Source: Halomonas eurihalina
GTDB taxonomy: Bacteria; Pseudomonadota; Gammaproteobacteria; Pseudomonadales; Halomonadaceae
Assembly (NCBI RefSeq): GCF_008274785.1
Contig: NZ_VTPU01000001.1
Coordinates: forward strand, 1 to 64,000
DNA length: 64,000 nt
Direction of reading: 5' to 3'
The notes beneath the pieces were generated by a model. That model did not search any database, had not been told where the DNA came from, and saw only the letters and a list, made by a program, of their open reading frames with translations. Shown piece by piece: positions 8,653-18,744 of the stretch (positions are counted from its first letter, which is position 1; each line of letters begins with the position of its first letter). The translations under genes and the position numbers were made by a program.

Positions 8653-10089
8653 ATGGACACAATGCAATCCCAGCCCTCGGCCTCTCTCTCCACACTGCTC
8701 GACCAGCTGTGCGAGCGACTCGGCGCCGGTGCCATACTCACCGGCGATGACGTCGCCGCTCGGTCCGTCGACTGGCTGACCGGTACGCCCTGCCACGCCG
8801 CTGCCATCGTGCGCCCCGGCACGCCCGATGAGCTGGCCGAGACACTGCGCCTGTGCCACGCAGCCCGCCAGCCGGTGGTAACGCACGGCGGATTGACCGG
8901 CCTGGTACACGGCACCGAGGCCTCGCCCGAGGAACTGGTGATCTCGCTGGAACGTCTCGATGCCATCGAGGCCATCGACCCGGTCGGCGCCACCATCACC
9001 GTTCAGGCCGGCGCGCCATTGCAGAAGGTACAGGAGGCGGCCGAAGCGGTCGGGCTGCAGTTCGCCCTCGATCTGGGAGCGCGCGGGAGCTGCACCATCG
9101 GCGGCAATATTGCCACCAACGCCGGCGGCAATCGGGTGATCCGCTACGGCATGATGCGTCAGCAGGTGCTGGGGCTGGAAGCGGTACTGGCCGACGGTCG
9201 AATCATCAGTTCCATGAGCCCGATGCTCAAGAACAACGCCGGCTATGACCTCAAGCAACTGTTCATCGGCAGCGAAGGTACCCTGGGGATCGTTACGCGG
9301 GCGGTGCTTCGCCTCCAGCCCGCCATGCCCGACACCCGCACCGCCCTGGTCGCCTGCCCCTCCTTCGATGCCATGACCGGACTGCTCACCCACATGCGCC
9401 AGACCCTCGGCGGCGAACTCAGCGCCTTCGAGGCCATGTGGCGCAACCACTATCGGCTGCTCACCGACGTCAGCGGCCGCCATGCACCACCCGTGGGCAC
9501 CGAGTCGCCCTTCTATGTCATCATCGAATCCCAGGCCATCGATGCCGACCGCCATGGGGCACGTTTCGACCAGGCCCTCGAGTCGGCCTTCGAGGAGGGC
9601 CTGCTGGCGGATGCCGCGATTGCTCAGTCCGATGCCCAGCGTGACGGCCTGTGGGCCATCCGCGAGGACATCGAGGGGCTGGTCCATCTCCTCTCCCCCT
9701 TGATGACCTTCGATGTCAGCCTGCCAATCGGTGACATGGCAAGCTATGTCGAGCGAGTGGAAACGACGCTGCAAGAGCAATGGCCGCAGGGACGTCTCTC
9801 GGTGTTCGGCCACCTGGGCGACGGTAACCTGCATCTCATGGCCAGCGTCGGCAGCAACGACGCCGACACTCGACACCGGGTGGAAAGTTGCGTCTACGCG
9901 CCGCTGGCCGAACTCGACGGATCAATCTCGGCGGAGCACGGCATCGGCCTGGAAAAGCGCAACTGGCTGCCGATCTCGCGCTCTCCGGACGAGCTCGCCC
10001 TGATGGTGACCCTCAAGCAGGCCCTGGACCCGCATGGCCTGCTCAATCGCCACAAGGTCGTCACCTGCGCCGCTCAGGACGAGCACTGA
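8653..10089 (+). CDS. FAD-linked 2-hydroxyacid dehydrogenase (GlcD / D-lactate dehydrogenase type)
   Basis: 478 aa of the FAD-binding PCMH / FAD-oxidase C family, which oxidises D-2-hydroxyacids such as D-lactate, glycolate or D-2-hydroxyglutarate. The FAD half includes AAIVRPGTPDEL, PVVTHGGLTGLVHG and IGGNIATNAGGNRVIRYG. The C-terminal half has the metal-site HLGDGNLH and AEHGIGLEKR. The exact substrate is not determined. A PLP aminotransferase gene follows 40 bp downstream, so a linked hydroxyacid-to-oxoacid-to-amino-acid route is possible. Confidence 0.9.
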   Translation: MDTMQSQPSASLSTLLDQLCERLGAGAILTGDDVAARSVDWLTGTPCHAAAIVRPGTPDELAETLRLCHAARQPVVTHGGLTGLVHGTEASPEELVISLERLDAIEAIDPVGATITVQAGAPLQKVQEAAEAVGLQFALDLGARGSCTIGGNIATNAGGNRVIRYGMMRQQVLGLEAVLADGRIISSMSPMLKNNAGYDLKQLFIGSEGTLGIVTRAVLRLQPAMPDTRTALVACPSFDAMTGLLTHMRQTLGGELSAFEAMWRNHYRLLTDVSGRHAPPVGTESPFYVIIESQAIDADRHGARFDQALESAFEEGLLADAAIAQSDAQRDGLWAIREDIEGLVHLLSPLMTFDVSLPIGDMASYVERVETTLQEQWPQGRLSVFGHLGDGNLHLMASVGSNDADTRHRVESCVYAPLAELDGSISAEHGIGLEKRNWLPISRSPDELALMVTLKQALDPHGLLNRHKVVTCAAQDEH

Positions 10090-10129
10090 TCATCCGCCTT
10101 TGCCCTTCACTTTCACCAAGGGAGATGTC

Positions 10130-11242
10130 ATGCCCCGCTTCGCCGACCACCTCTACCGCCCGGGCCCGGACAACCCCTTCCCCGGCATCTGGGTCCTCCA
10201 GCGCCGCATCGGCCGTGAAATCCCCCACCGCCTGGGATCCAACGAGGGCCTGGATATGCCGCACTCGGCCCTGCGCCGACATTTCGGCGATGCCATGGCC
10301 GAACATGCCTACTGTTATGGCGACGCCGAGGCGCAGGGTATTCGCGAACGCCTGTCCCGTCAGCAAGGCATTCCCGTGGAGGCCCTGCTGGTGGATGCCG
10401 GCGCCGACAGCCTGCTGGCCCTGGTGTTGCGCGCCGTGGCCCCCTCCGAGGCCAGCGTGATCGCCTCGGCGGGCACTTACCCGACCTTCGGCTATTTCGC
10501 CCGTGGGCAGGGCTGCCGTCTGATCGAGGTCGCCTATGACGAAGGTAGCGATCGACTCGCGCCCGACCTGGACGCTCTCGCACGTGCTGCACATGAAGAA
10601 AAGGCGCGCCTGGTGTATCTGGCCAATCCCGACAATCCCACCGGGCACCTGCACGACGACGACGCCGTGCGCCGCTTGCGCGACGCCCTGCCCGATGACT
10701 GCTGGCTACTGCTCGACGAGGCCTACCACGATTTCCGCGACGATGCCGACACACCCTTCGCCTCGGAAGTACTGCCGGGCGTGATTCGCTGCCGGACGCT
10801 CTCCAAGGCCCACGGCATGGCCGGGCTGCGTATCGGCTACGCCATCGCCGAACCCACGACCCTGGCGATGCTGATGAAGGTGCGCATCCACTATGCCGTC
10901 TCGACCCTGACCCAGGCCGCCGCCGAGGTGGTGCTCGATCACCCCGACGAGACCCGGCAGCACATCGCCAACGTCATCGACCGTCGACGGCGCCTCAGCG
11001 CTCATTTCCGGCAACTGGGCGCCGATGTCCTGCCGAGCGCCACCAACTTCATCGGCATCCGCCTGGGTAGCCCCGAACTGGCCAAACGCGTGCATGCCGA
11101 GCTGCTCGAGGAAGGCAAGCTCATCGCCCGCCCCGCGCACCCGGATCTGGGCCATGTACTGCGCATCACCGCAGTGGAAGATGCCATGGTTCCCGGACGC
11201 CTGGACACGCTGGAACAGGCCATCCGGGAAGACACGGCTTGA
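10130..11242 (+). CDS. PLP-dependent aminotransferase, histidinol-phosphate type
   Basis: 370 aa of aminotransferase class I/II, closest in layout to HisC-like enzymes. Visible are ANPDNPTGHL, the PLP-contacting aspartate in LLLDEAYHDF, the Schiff-base lysine in TLSKAHGMAGLRIGYA, and a C-terminal arginine segment VLRITAV. The ATG at 10130 follows AAGGGAGATG. It is isolated from any histidine operon, so a role in histidine synthesis is not implied. It probably shares a transcript with the upstream dehydrogenase. Confidence 0.88.
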   Translation: MPRFADHLYRPGPDNPFPGIWVLQRRIGREIPHRLGSNEGLDMPHSALRRHFGDAMAEHAYCYGDAEAQGIRERLSRQQGIPVEALLVDAGADSLLALVLRAVAPSEASVIASAGTYPTFGYFARGQGCRLIEVAYDEGSDRLAPDLDALARAAHEEKARLVYLANPDNPTGHLHDDDAVRRLRDALPDDCWLLLDEAYHDFRDDADTPFASEVLPGVIRCRTLSKAHGMAGLRIGYAIAEPTTLAMLMKVRIHYAVSTLTQAAAEVVLDHPDETRQHIANVIDRRRRLSAHFRQLGADVLPSATNFIGIRLGSPELAKRVHAELLEEGKLIARPAHPDLGHVLRITAVEDAMVPGRLDTLEQAIREDTA

Positions 11243-11244
11243 AG

Positions 11245-12585
11245 TCAGGGGCGCCGCAAGGAGTCACCGCGCCCCACGGCAAAGTACAGCAACCCTGCCT
11301 TGCGCACCGTCTCGGGATCATAGAGATTGCGGCCGTCGACAATCACCGGCAGGCCGAGCTGCTGCTTCAGCCAGCCAAAATCCACCATGCGGAAAACCTT
11401 CCATTCGGTACAGATCACCAGCGCATCAGCGTTCTCGACCGCGGCTTCCCGCGCGTCCACCAGCGCCAGGTCATCCCGATCACCATACAGGCGATGGCAC
11501 TCCTCCATCGCCTCGGGGTCATAAGCCTGCACCCTGGCGCCGGCACGCCATAATGCCTCCATCAAAGTACGGCTCGGCGCATCGCGCATGTCATCGGTAT
11601 TCGGCTTGAAGGCCAGCCCCCACAGGGCGATGGTGCGACCGGCCAGGTCACCATCGAAGGCACGCTCCAGCTTCTCGAACAAGGTCTGCTTCTGGCGGTG
11701 ATTGACGCCCTCCACCGCCTCCAGCAATTGCGCCTGATACTGTACTTCTCCCGCGGTGCGCGCCAGTGCACGCACGTCCTTGGGAAAGCAGGAGCCACCA
11801 TAGCCGCATCCCGGATAGATGAAGTGGTAACCGATGCGCGGGTCCGAGCCAATACCACGCCGCACCTGTTCCACGTCAGCCCCCAGGCGTTCCGCCAGGT
11901 TGGCGATCTCGTTGATGAAACTGATCTTGGTGGCGAGCATGGCATTGGCCGCATACTTGGTGAGCTCGGCGGCACGCACGTCCATGAACATCAGCTTTTC
12001 CTGCAAGCGGATATAGGGCGCGTAACATTCGCGCATCAATTCACGAACCCGCTCGGAATCGGTACCGACCACGAAGCGCGCACCATGCGTGAAATCCTCG
12101 ATCGCCGCGCCTTCCTTGAGGAATTCCGGGTTCGAGCAAACATCGAAGTCGAGCGTTTCACCGCGCTCCTCGAGCACATTGGCAATGGTCTCTCGGACTC
12201 GGTCGGCCGTTCCCACCGGAACCGTGGACTTGTCGACGACGGCCTTGAACCCGTTCATGTGCCGCCCGATGGTCTCGGCAACCGCCAGCACGTACTGCAG
12301 ATCGGCGCTACCGTCCTCGTCGGGTGGCGTGCCGACGGCAATGAACTGCAGGGTGCCAAACTCGACCGCTGCAACGGCATCGGTGGTGAACGACAACCGC
12401 CCCGCGGCGGCATTGGTGTTCACCAACTCCTCCAGACCGGGCTCGAAGATCGGGATTTCGCCGGACTCGAGCCGGGCGATCTTGTCGGCATCAACGTCCA
12501 CGCACAGCACATCGTGTCCGACATCGGCTAGACAAGCGCCCGTGACAAGCCCCACATAACCGGTACCGAAAATGGTGATCTTCAT
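11245..12585 (-). CDS. ugd: UDP-glucose 6-dehydrogenase
   Basis: 446 aa NAD-dependent four-electron dehydrogenase that converts UDP-glucose to UDP-glucuronate for exopolysaccharide or LPS synthesis. Rossmann motif [10 protein letters not shown] lies at residues 7-16, followed by [17 protein letters not shown], and the catalytic cysteine in [11 protein letters not shown]-terminal UDP-binding features include [15 protein letters not shown]. It ends 2 bp from the convergent aminotransferase. No polysaccharide cluster is adjacent. Confidence 0.96.
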   Translation of the reverse strand: MKITIFGTGYVGLVTGACLADVGHDVLCVDVDADKIARLESGEIPIFEPGLEELVNTNAAAGRLSFTTDAVAAVEFGTLQFIAVGTPPDEDGSADLQYVLAVAETIGRHMNGFKAVVDKSTVPVGTADRVRETIANVLEERGETLDFDVCSNPEFLKEGAAIEDFTHGARFVVGTDSERVRELMRECYAPYIRLQEKLMFMDVRAAELTKYAANAMLATKISFINEIANLAERLGADVEQVRRGIGSDPRIGYHFIYPGCGYGGSCFPKDVRALARTAGEVQYQAQLLEAVEGVNHRQKQTLFEKLERAFDGDLAGRTIALWGLAFKPNTDDMRDAPSRTLMEALWRAGARVQAYDPEAMEECHRLYGDRDDLALVDAREAAVENADALVICTEWKVFRMVDFGWLKQQLGLPVIVDGRNLYDPETVRKAGLLYFAVGRGDSLRRP

Positions 12586-12842
12586 TCCCTATTACCCCGC
12601 CAGAATCCTTGGGAAATACAATGTCATGACTCATCGCGCACGAACGAGACACCGATCGCCGCCCTTGCATCATCACGACAGACAGTGCGATGTGGAATCA
12701 TTGTAACAGGGCTGCGGAGAAGGCCCAGAATTGCGCGGCCCCCGAACAGGCACGCTATGCTGATGAGTACGGACATCACCCACGCCACACAAGGACGCCC
12801 GGCATGATCGTTCGGCCCCTGGCGGCCGAAGGAGCTGACGTC

Positions 12843-13313
12843 ATGGCCATGACAATGACGATCCGGGAGTACCTCCGCGCCTGCGATATCGATTACGAGG
12901 AGGTCCCCCATCCACGAGCGGTCTCGACCAGCCGCATCGCCCGTGTCTCGCACGTCGAGGGCGACCAGCTGGCCAAGGCCGTCATGCTGCACGGCGATGC
13001 CGGTTATCGCATCGCCGTGTTGCCCAGCGACCGTGATGCTGATCTGGAGCGGATCACTCAACTCTTCCATGAAGACCTGGAACTGGCCACGGAGGACGAG
13101 GTGCGCCACGAATTCGATGACTGCGACCCCGGGGCGGCCATTCCAGTGGGACAGGCCTATGGCCTGCAGGTCTATCTCGACGATCATCTGCGCCAACAGT
13201 CAGATGTCTACTTCGAGGCCGGCGACCATGAAACCCTGGTGCACATGAGTGGTGGAGAGTTCGACCGGCTAATGGCCGGCAGCCAGCACGGTGATTTCAG
13301 TCGTCCCCGCTGA
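12843..13313 (+). CDS. YbaK/EbsC-family aminoacyl-tRNA deacylase-like protein
   Basis: 156 aa. YbaK/ProX-like domains clear misacylated tRNAs, such as Cys-tRNA-Pro or Ala-tRNA-Pro. Recognisable are EEVPHPRAVSTSRIARVSHV, QLAKAVMLHGDAGYRIAVLPS with the conserved lysine, and EDEVRHEFDDCDPGAAIPVG (the GxxPP-like loop). The ATG at 12843 follows GAAGGAG; an ATG at 12804 with AAGGA is an alternative. Substrate specificity is not predictable. Confidence 0.82.
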   Translation: MAMTMTIREYLRACDIDYEEVPHPRAVSTSRIARVSHVEGDQLAKAVMLHGDAGYRIAVLPSDRDADLERITQLFHEDLELATEDEVRHEFDDCDPGAAIPVGQAYGLQVYLDDHLRQQSDVYFEAGDHETLVHMSGGEFDRLMAGSQHGDFSRPR

Positions 13314-13330
13314 ATCCGGGACGAAACGAC

Positions 13331-13353
13331 GGCCGGGGCATAACGCCCCGGCC
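13331..13353. terminator. Hairpin between convergent genes
   Basis: GGCCGGGGC pairs with GCCCCGGCC around a 5-nt loop, lying 17 bp after the YbaK-like stop and just before the convergent methyltransferase stop. The downstream run TTCCTT is weak, so it is a moderate terminator that could serve both strands. Confidence 0.65.
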
Positions 13354-13358
13354 TTCCT

Positions 13359-14555
13359 TCAACCGGCCGGTGTTGCCTCGATCACCAGGTTACGCGGGGT
13401 CAAATCACGCTTGCAGAAAGTCCCGAAGCCGACCTGAAAACCGGCCTCTTCCATCAGCCTGACGCGATCCAGCGCCAGCCAGACTTCCAGCGGCCGCCGG
13501 AACACATGACGCACGAGTTCGAGCCGGGTGACCTCATCCAGGCGCCGGAAACCTTCGGCCTCGTAACGTGCCCAGTCAATATGGGCGGGCAATGCCACGG
13601 CCTTGCGCCCGGCCGCCCATTGGCAGAAGGCGGCGAAATCATCGGGCATGCGACCATAGGCCAGGCTCGGCACCGGAAGATAGGCATCCCGACCCGAGAC
13701 ATCGCGTTGCAAGGCATCGAAGCCCAGGCGCCAGGCATTGGCGCGTCGGCGCTGACGACGCACTCCGCTCGGCGCGGTCACCGTTTCCTGCACTGCCATC
13801 GCCAGGTCGTCGCGGCACAGTCGCCAGCCTTGCTCGGCCATGTCCTGCCACCCCTGCTCGGACAAGGGACGATAGCGCTCCGCCTCGGTTCGCTGATAAC
13901 AGCACGGCGCCAGTGTCACCGACGCGCCGCGCCGGGCGGCCAGCTCGAGCAGGCGACCGTGCAGGTCGCCACAGGCATGCAGCGCCATCACCCGGGTGCT
14001 CGGCGTCAGCCAGTGGCTGACCCCCTCGGCCAGCACATCCTGCTGATGCAGTTGCACCGCCACTCCCTGACGTCGCGCCAGTTCGTGGCCGGACCGACAC
14101 AGCTCGGCCTGCCACTCCAGAGCCTCGACACCAACGCCATGCCAGCGTGCCATGCCGCGCGCCAGATGCCCCTTGCCGGCACACCATTCCACCAGTTCGG
14201 CGTCTGATGTCACCAGGGGAGCGAAGGCCTGGATCTGGCGCCACTTGCGGCCACCGACGAAGGCTCCCCAGGCATCGGGCAGTGTCGGCCCCTGCGGGGC
14301 TAGATCGGGCAGCTGCACCAATTCGGCCAGTTCGGCCACCGGCAACCATCCCGACAAGGGAGACGCCGTGAACGGATCGGCCTGCAACCGCTCCGCCTCG
14401 TCCTCGGACAACGCCCTCAGCGCCTCGGCCATCGCCGGATAACGACACTCCCAGGACAAGCGGCGATGCTGGAAAGGCAAGGGCTGCCACACCGGTTGCC
14501 ACTCGGCCAGCACGGCACCCAATCGCCGAAAGCGGTGTTCATGACTTGGCGCCAT
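13359..14555 (-). CDS. Methyltransferase-domain protein (Methyltransf_32-like)
   Basis: 398 aa. The SAM-binding motif I is read in LVEWCAGKGHLARGMA, followed by EALEWQAELC and an LHACGDLH motif, a pattern of the Methyltransf_32 group that includes predicted RNA methyltransferases. A cysteine pair occurs in LAPCCYQRTE. The substrate is unknown. The ATG at 14555 has GAGG upstream. A long open frame on the same strand (13639-14502) is a high-GC shadow. Confidence 0.78.
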   Translation of the reverse strand: MAPSHEHRFRRLGAVLAEWQPVWQPLPFQHRRLSWECRYPAMAEALRALSEDEAERLQADPFTASPLSGWLPVAELAELVQLPDLAPQGPTLPDAWGAFVGGRKWRQIQAFAPLVTSDAELVEWCAGKGHLARGMARWHGVGVEALEWQAELCRSGHELARRQGVAVQLHQQDVLAEGVSHWLTPSTRVMALHACGDLHGRLLELAARRGASVTLAPCCYQRTEAERYRPLSEQGWQDMAEQGWRLCRDDLAMAVQETVTAPSGVRRQRRRANAWRLGFDALQRDVSGRDAYLPVPSLAYGRMPDDFAAFCQWAAGRKAVALPAHIDWARYEAEGFRRLDEVTRLELVRHVFRRPLEVWLALDRVRLMEEAGFQVGFGTFCKRDLTPRNLVIEATPAG

Positions 14556-14643
14556 CGCAGCCTCGCGGTAACCGGCAGTGAATGGAATATCGCAACGGGG
14601 CAGGATAACGCCGACCGTCGCAGCTAGCGAGCACCCCGAACAG

Positions 14644-15447
14644 TCATCCTATTCGTGTCTCACGATGCTGGAAGAGCATGAACTGCCGGAAGAGTTCCGC
14701 CTGACTACCTATATTGAGCTTGGCATAGAGACGCTTGCGATGATTCTTCAGTGTGCCGTGGGTGATTCCCAGCTCCTTGGCCATTTCCGGGCCGGTATGG
14801 CCACGCAGGATCAGCCAGGCAACCTGTCGCTCACGTTCGCTGAGACATTCTTGCCCAAAGCTTTCGAGTAATGTCGGCGACTCATGAGGTGCCGGCAGAT
14901 GCAGACTGCTGGCGAGCCAGAACTGGCGAATCAGCGCCTCCAGCAAGGGAAACAGATAAGCTAGAGTGGCCATGAGTTCGGCTTGCCCGGTGGCGTGATG
15001 ACGGCGATAGAAACCGAAGGACAGCGACAGACACTCGCCCTGTCCCAGTGGAAAGAAGGCTGCGGCCTCGTCGTACAGGCCAAGATCGCGATAGTAGGTC
15101 GCGAAATAGTCACTGTTGCGAAAACCGGCTGGAGCGATCTCATCCAGCGTCCAGAGCCCGGCTCGCGCTACCATCTGCCAGTGCCGATAGAAAGGGTCGA
15201 GCAAATACATGCGCTCGACGTATGGCATCAACACACGCCGATCCAACTCGGCCGAAAGGTTACTGGCCAGCACGGCCGGCCTTCCACCGCAGGGAAAGTG
15301 AAAGACCACATGGCTGATATCGGGAAAATAGGCCTCCAGCCCCTTGCCTAGCCCTTCCAGAAATTCGGGCGAGCGCACCTGGCCGGCCAGCCGGGCCACC
15401 GGAGCCAGGCTTGCGGGAGGTCGTGTATCGCGCACGGCCGGTGTCAT
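14644..15447 (-). CDS. LuxR-type helix-turn-helix regulator
   Basis: 267 aa. The C-terminal GerE/LuxR DNA-binding domain is clear: CLSERERQVAWLILRGHTGPEMAKEL then GITHGTLKNHRKRLYAKLNI. The N-terminal 200 residues form an uncharacterised sensor domain without a receiver aspartate pattern or an obvious acyl-homoserine-lactone site. The ATG at 15447 has GGGAG 6 nt upstream; a GTG at 15453 is possible. It is third in a leftward operon after the NhaC-like antiporter and the deacetylase gene. Confidence 0.88.
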   Translation of the reverse strand: MTPAVRDTRPPASLAPVARLAGQVRSPEFLEGLGKGLEAYFPDISHVVFHFPCGGRPAVLASNLSAELDRRVLMPYVERMYLLDPFYRHWQMVARAGLWTLDEIAPAGFRNSDYFATYYRDLGLYDEAAAFFPLGQGECLSLSFGFYRRHHATGQAELMATLAYLFPLLEALIRQFWLASSLHLPAPHESPTLLESFGQECLSERERQVAWLILRGHTGPEMAKELGITHGTLKNHRKRLYAKLNIGSQAELFRQFMLFQHRETRIG

Positions 15448-15505
15448 GGGCACTCCCTCGCCGGATGGTGAGCCAGCGTTACCGTCGACCTATTGAACTC
15501 TCAGC

Positions 15506-16609
15506 CTACCTGATCGACTCGAGCATGGCAGCTGCCCGCTCAATCAACGCTGCCTGGTGAGGTTGCAAGGATTGCTGCCCCCATTGGGCGATCTCCTCGG
15601 CTGACGGATCCCTCGCCGAGACGGTGCTGCCAGCCAGCGTCTGTATCACGGCATGACCACAGAACGGTACATAGCCTTGGGAATAGCCGCCCTCATGCAC
15701 CATGACCAAGCGCCCCCCACAGAGCTCGTCTGCAGCCTCTACCAACATCTGCGTCATGCGCCCGAAGGTTGTGCTGTTGAGCAACATGCACCCCAGCGGG
15801 TCCATCGCCGACGCGTCATAGCCACAAGCCACCACGATCAGTTCCGGCTGGAAGCGTGTCAGCGCCGGCAACACCACACGTTCCATGCAGGCGAGATAGG
15901 CACCGATTCCGCTGCCAGCCGGCAGCGGTACGTTAAGGTTATAGCCATAACCGGCCCCCTCGCCCCGCTCCTCGATGCTGCCACTGCCCAGCGGGTAGTT
16001 GTTGTCATGATGAAGTGAGAGAGTCAGCACCTCATTGGTGCCCCAGAAGGCTCGTTGGGTGCCATTGCCATGATGCACATCCCAATCGATCACAACCACA
16101 CGGCCCAGGCGATGTCGTGCCTGCATGGCCATGACCGCCACCGGAATGTTGCCCAGCAGGCAAAAGCCTCGTCCACGATCGGGTTCGGCATGATGGCCCG
16201 GGGGACGGCACAGAGCATAGGCATTGTCGCAGTCGCCTCGCAGTACGGCCTGCATGGCTTCGATCGCCTGACCAGCGGATCGCCGAGCAATCGCGTAACT
16301 GTCACGGCCCACTGGAGCACATTCACCGGCCTCGCCATGCCCCTGCTCGCTCATCTCGGCAAGCTGCTCCAGATAGCGGCGAGAATGGAAGCGCAGTAGA
16401 TCAGCCTCATCGGCCGGCTGCCCCTTGAGGGGAACCAGGTCGTCGACCAGGCCGGTCATCTCCACCAGATTGCGCAGCCTACGCTTGGTCTCAGGGTGCT
16501 CGGCAGCGCCCGCTGGCTGAACATGCCCCCCGGAGGAAGGAAAGACCGAGCAAGGACCGCCGTCATGCCACATGCAGTGTTCGTGAAACGCAAAACCGGT
16601 ACGACGCAT
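15506..16609 (-). CDS. Class II histone deacetylase / acetylpolyamine amidohydrolase-like enzyme
   Basis: 367 aa zinc deacetylase. Active-site pieces are intact: RPPGHHAEPDRGRGFC with the two histidines, DWDVHHGNGTQ and the CGYDASAMDPLG aspartate, plus the late VMVHEGGYS. Bacterial members remove acetyl groups from polyamines, acetylated lysines or acetoin-related substrates. The ATG at 16609 follows GAGG and yields MRRTGFAFHEH, a family-like start. It begins 14 bp after the NhaC-like gene. Confidence 0.9.
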   Translation of the reverse strand: MRRTGFAFHEHCMWHDGGPCSVFPSSGGHVQPAGAAEHPETKRRLRNLVEMTGLVDDLVPLKGQPADEADLLRFHSRRYLEQLAEMSEQGHGEAGECAPVGRDSYAIARRSAGQAIEAMQAVLRGDCDNAYALCRPPGHHAEPDRGRGFCLLGNIPVAVMAMQARHRLGRVVVIDWDVHHGNGTQRAFWGTNEVLTLSLHHDNNYPLGSGSIEERGEGAGYGYNLNVPLPAGSGIGAYLACMERVVLPALTRFQPELIVVACGYDASAMDPLGCMLLNSTTFGRMTQMLVEAADELCGGRLVMVHEGGYSQGYVPFCGHAVIQTLAGSTVSARDPSAEEIAQWGQQSLQPHQAALIERAAAMLESIR

Positions 16610-16623
16610 CGCATCATCCTCAT

Positions 16624-18078
16624 TCAAGCCAACAGGAAATAGGCAACGGCACTGATCAGTGCCGCCAGCAATACATACGGGAGTTGAGTCAGCGCATGCT
16701 GGATTGGCGAAATACCGCAACCACGAGCACTGAGTACGGTCGCATCACCGAAAAAGCAGGCATGCGAGCCAAAGGCTCCGGCAGATATCATCGCCCCCAG
16801 GGTGAGCGGCAGAGAGGCGTCCGTAGCCTGAGCGATGGGAATAACAATAGGAAAAGCAATAGCGTAGACGCCCCAGAACGAGCCGGTCGCGAAAGCCAGC
16901 GCAGCGAGTAGCAGGAAGGTCACCCCGGGCAGCCAACTGCCGCGCATCACCGGCTCTACCCAGGAAATCAGGGTCTCGGTAAGTCCCAGGCTCTCGTTGA
17001 CGGACTGCAGAATAAAGGCAGCAAAGACAATGCCCAACGGCAGCAGCATCTGCTGAAATCCCGCCAACAGCTCGTCGAACAGTCGGTTAAGCGGTGCGAT
17101 ATCCTGGGCAATGTAGAGTCCCAATGTCACCAGTAGCGCGAAGCCGACCCCAATCAAGGCATCGATATCGAACCACCAGGTCGCCAGCAGCAGGGTAACC
17201 ACCGGCAAGACGAAGTTCACCAACCGCGGCGGACGATGGGTCTGACGTTCGGTATCGTCGCTCGCCAATTCGTCGTCACGTGCCTCTTCGCCCCGCTCGG
17301 CAGCCTTCATCCGACCAAGCGCAGGGACGATCCCCGAGGCGACCAAAATGACCAGCATCAAGGCTACCCACGGGTAGATCAGATAGGGCACCAGCCCCAG
17401 ATAATAGCTGAACCCCTGCCCGGCCTCGGCCAAATGGTGGCTTTCCAGCAGCCCCGCCAGGTAGATCGCCCAGGTGGAAAAGGGGATCAACAGGCAGATC
17501 GGAGCCGCAGTGGAGTCGACGATATAGGCCAGCATCGAGCGCGAGATTCTCAAACGGTCGAACAGCCGCTTCATGGCCGCCGAAACCGTCATCGCGTTCA
17601 GATAGTCATCGATGAAGATCAGCGCCCCAAGGCCCGTCGCCCCGAGCATTGCGGTACGACGATTCTTGAGATAACGACCGGCACTATGGCTGAAGGCCTC
17701 GGTGCCACGCGCGAACTGCAGCAACCCGATCAGGCTCCCCAACAAGCCACAGACCAGAATGATCCACCCCATGGTGGGGTTCTGCATCACCTCGAGACCG
17801 GTCACGGCCATGTCCTGCACCGCCGTGGTCGGCGACAGGATCAAAAAGCCGCTGAGACAGCCCGCCAGTAGAGCCTCCAAAGTACGGCGTGTGATCAGCG
17901 CCATGCCGATCACTACCAGGGTGGGCAGCAACGCATAGAGGCCATAGGCCGCGTCCTCAACCAGCAGATGACCACTCAGACTCGCGGCCACTACGATCGC
18001 CAACAGGCCCAGGCCGCGACGCAGTCTGTTCTCCGCTCCCAGGCCATGTTCACGTGGATAGTGCGTCGATTCGTCCAT
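16624..18078 (-). CDS. NhaC-family Na+/H+ antiporter-like membrane protein
   Basis: 484 aa with about 11 hydrophobic helices. Family hallmarks include GALIFIDDYLNAMTVSAAMK, STAAPICLLIPFSTWA and SFWGVYAIAFPIVIPIA. Members exchange Na+ for H+ or organic ions across the inner membrane. The ATG at 18078 is chosen because AAGGGG lies 6 nt before it. First gene of the three-gene operon with the deacetylase and LuxR regulator, so it may move the deacetylase's substrate or product rather than serve bulk sodium extrusion. Confidence 0.88.
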   Translation of the reverse strand: MDESTHYPREHGLGAENRLRRGLGLLAIVVAASLSGHLLVEDAAYGLYALLPTLVVIGMALITRRTLEALLAGCLSGFLILSPTTAVQDMAVTGLEVMQNPTMGWIILVCGLLGSLIGLLQFARGTEAFSHSAGRYLKNRRTAMLGATGLGALIFIDDYLNAMTVSAAMKRLFDRLRISRSMLAYIVDSTAAPICLLIPFSTWAIYLAGLLESHHLAEAGQGFSYYLGLVPYLIYPWVALMLVILVASGIVPALGRMKAAERGEEARDDELASDDTERQTHRPPRLVNFVLPVVTLLLATWWFDIDALIGVGFALLVTLGLYIAQDIAPLNRLFDELLAGFQQMLLPLGIVFAAFILQSVNESLGLTETLISWVEPVMRGSWLPGVTFLLLAALAFATGSFWGVYAIAFPIVIPIAQATDASLPLTLGAMISAGAFGSHACFFGDATVLSARGCGISPIQHALTQLPYVLLAALISAVAYFLLA

Positions 18079-18234
18079 TGCCATCCCCTTATTGTTGTTG
18101 AAGGACATGGCATTGATAGCACTGCCGCCTGCAGGGAACGATATCCCCAAGGGGACAACCGAAGATGCCTGCCAGCCACCACCCGCCGGTCGGGCGGATG
18201 GCTTTTTCATCCTCGACGGGCGGTGGCAGGAAGA

Positions 18235-18693
18235 TTAACGTTCGTCGATCTCGGGTCGGAACCCGCAGGACAGCACGATGCGGTTCCAGCCGTTGATGAC
18301 CACCACCAGGGAGGTGAGGCTCAACTGCTCCTCCAGGCTGAAGCTTGCTTTCATCCGGTCGCGAAGCGCCTGATCAACCTCGCTTTCGGCCAGCAGGGTG
18401 AGCGCTTCCGTCCAGGCCAGCGCCGCGCGTTCGCGCTCACTGAAACCCGGGGACTCTCGCCAGGCCGGCAGCACGTCGAGACGTGCCTGCCGTTCGCCAT
18501 CGCCGCGAGCCTCTTCGGCATGCATCCGCTGGCAGAAGGCGCAGCCATTGAGCTGGGAGGCACGCAGGAAGACCAGATGAATCAGGCCAGGCTCGATGCC
18601 TGATGCCGCTACAGCCTCCTGGGTCGACTGGAGCCCCTTCACCAGAGCGGGCTGCAAACGATAGAAGTCGGCACGAGAAACATACTCTTGCAT
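18235..18693 (-). CDS. AhpD-like carboxymuconolactone decarboxylase-family protein
   Basis: 152 aa with the alkylhydroperoxidase D-type redox motif NGCAFCQRMH near residues 50-59 and the helical FSERERAALAWTEALTLL segment. Such proteins use the CxxC pair for peroxide or disulfide chemistry. The ATG at 18693 follows CAGGAG. It lies 51 bp after an AraC-type regulator on the same strand, which probably controls it. Confidence 0.9.
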   Translation of the reverse strand: MQEYVSRADFYRLQPALVKGLQSTQEAVAASGIEPGLIHLVFLRASQLNGCAFCQRMHAEEARGDGERQARLDVLPAWRESPGFSERERAALAWTEALTLLAESEVDQALRDRMKASFSLEEQLSLTSLVVVINGWNRIVLSCGFRPEIDER

Positions 18694-18744
18694 GATGCAC
18701 TCCTGTTCGGGACATGGAGTGCCCAGCATGCGCGGGCGTCGCCG

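Noticed and set aside
13639..14502. 287-codon frame on the same strand as the methyltransferase
   Set aside because: Gly/Arg/Ala-rich shadow frame within the methyltransferase gene, which has the SAM motif in its own frame.
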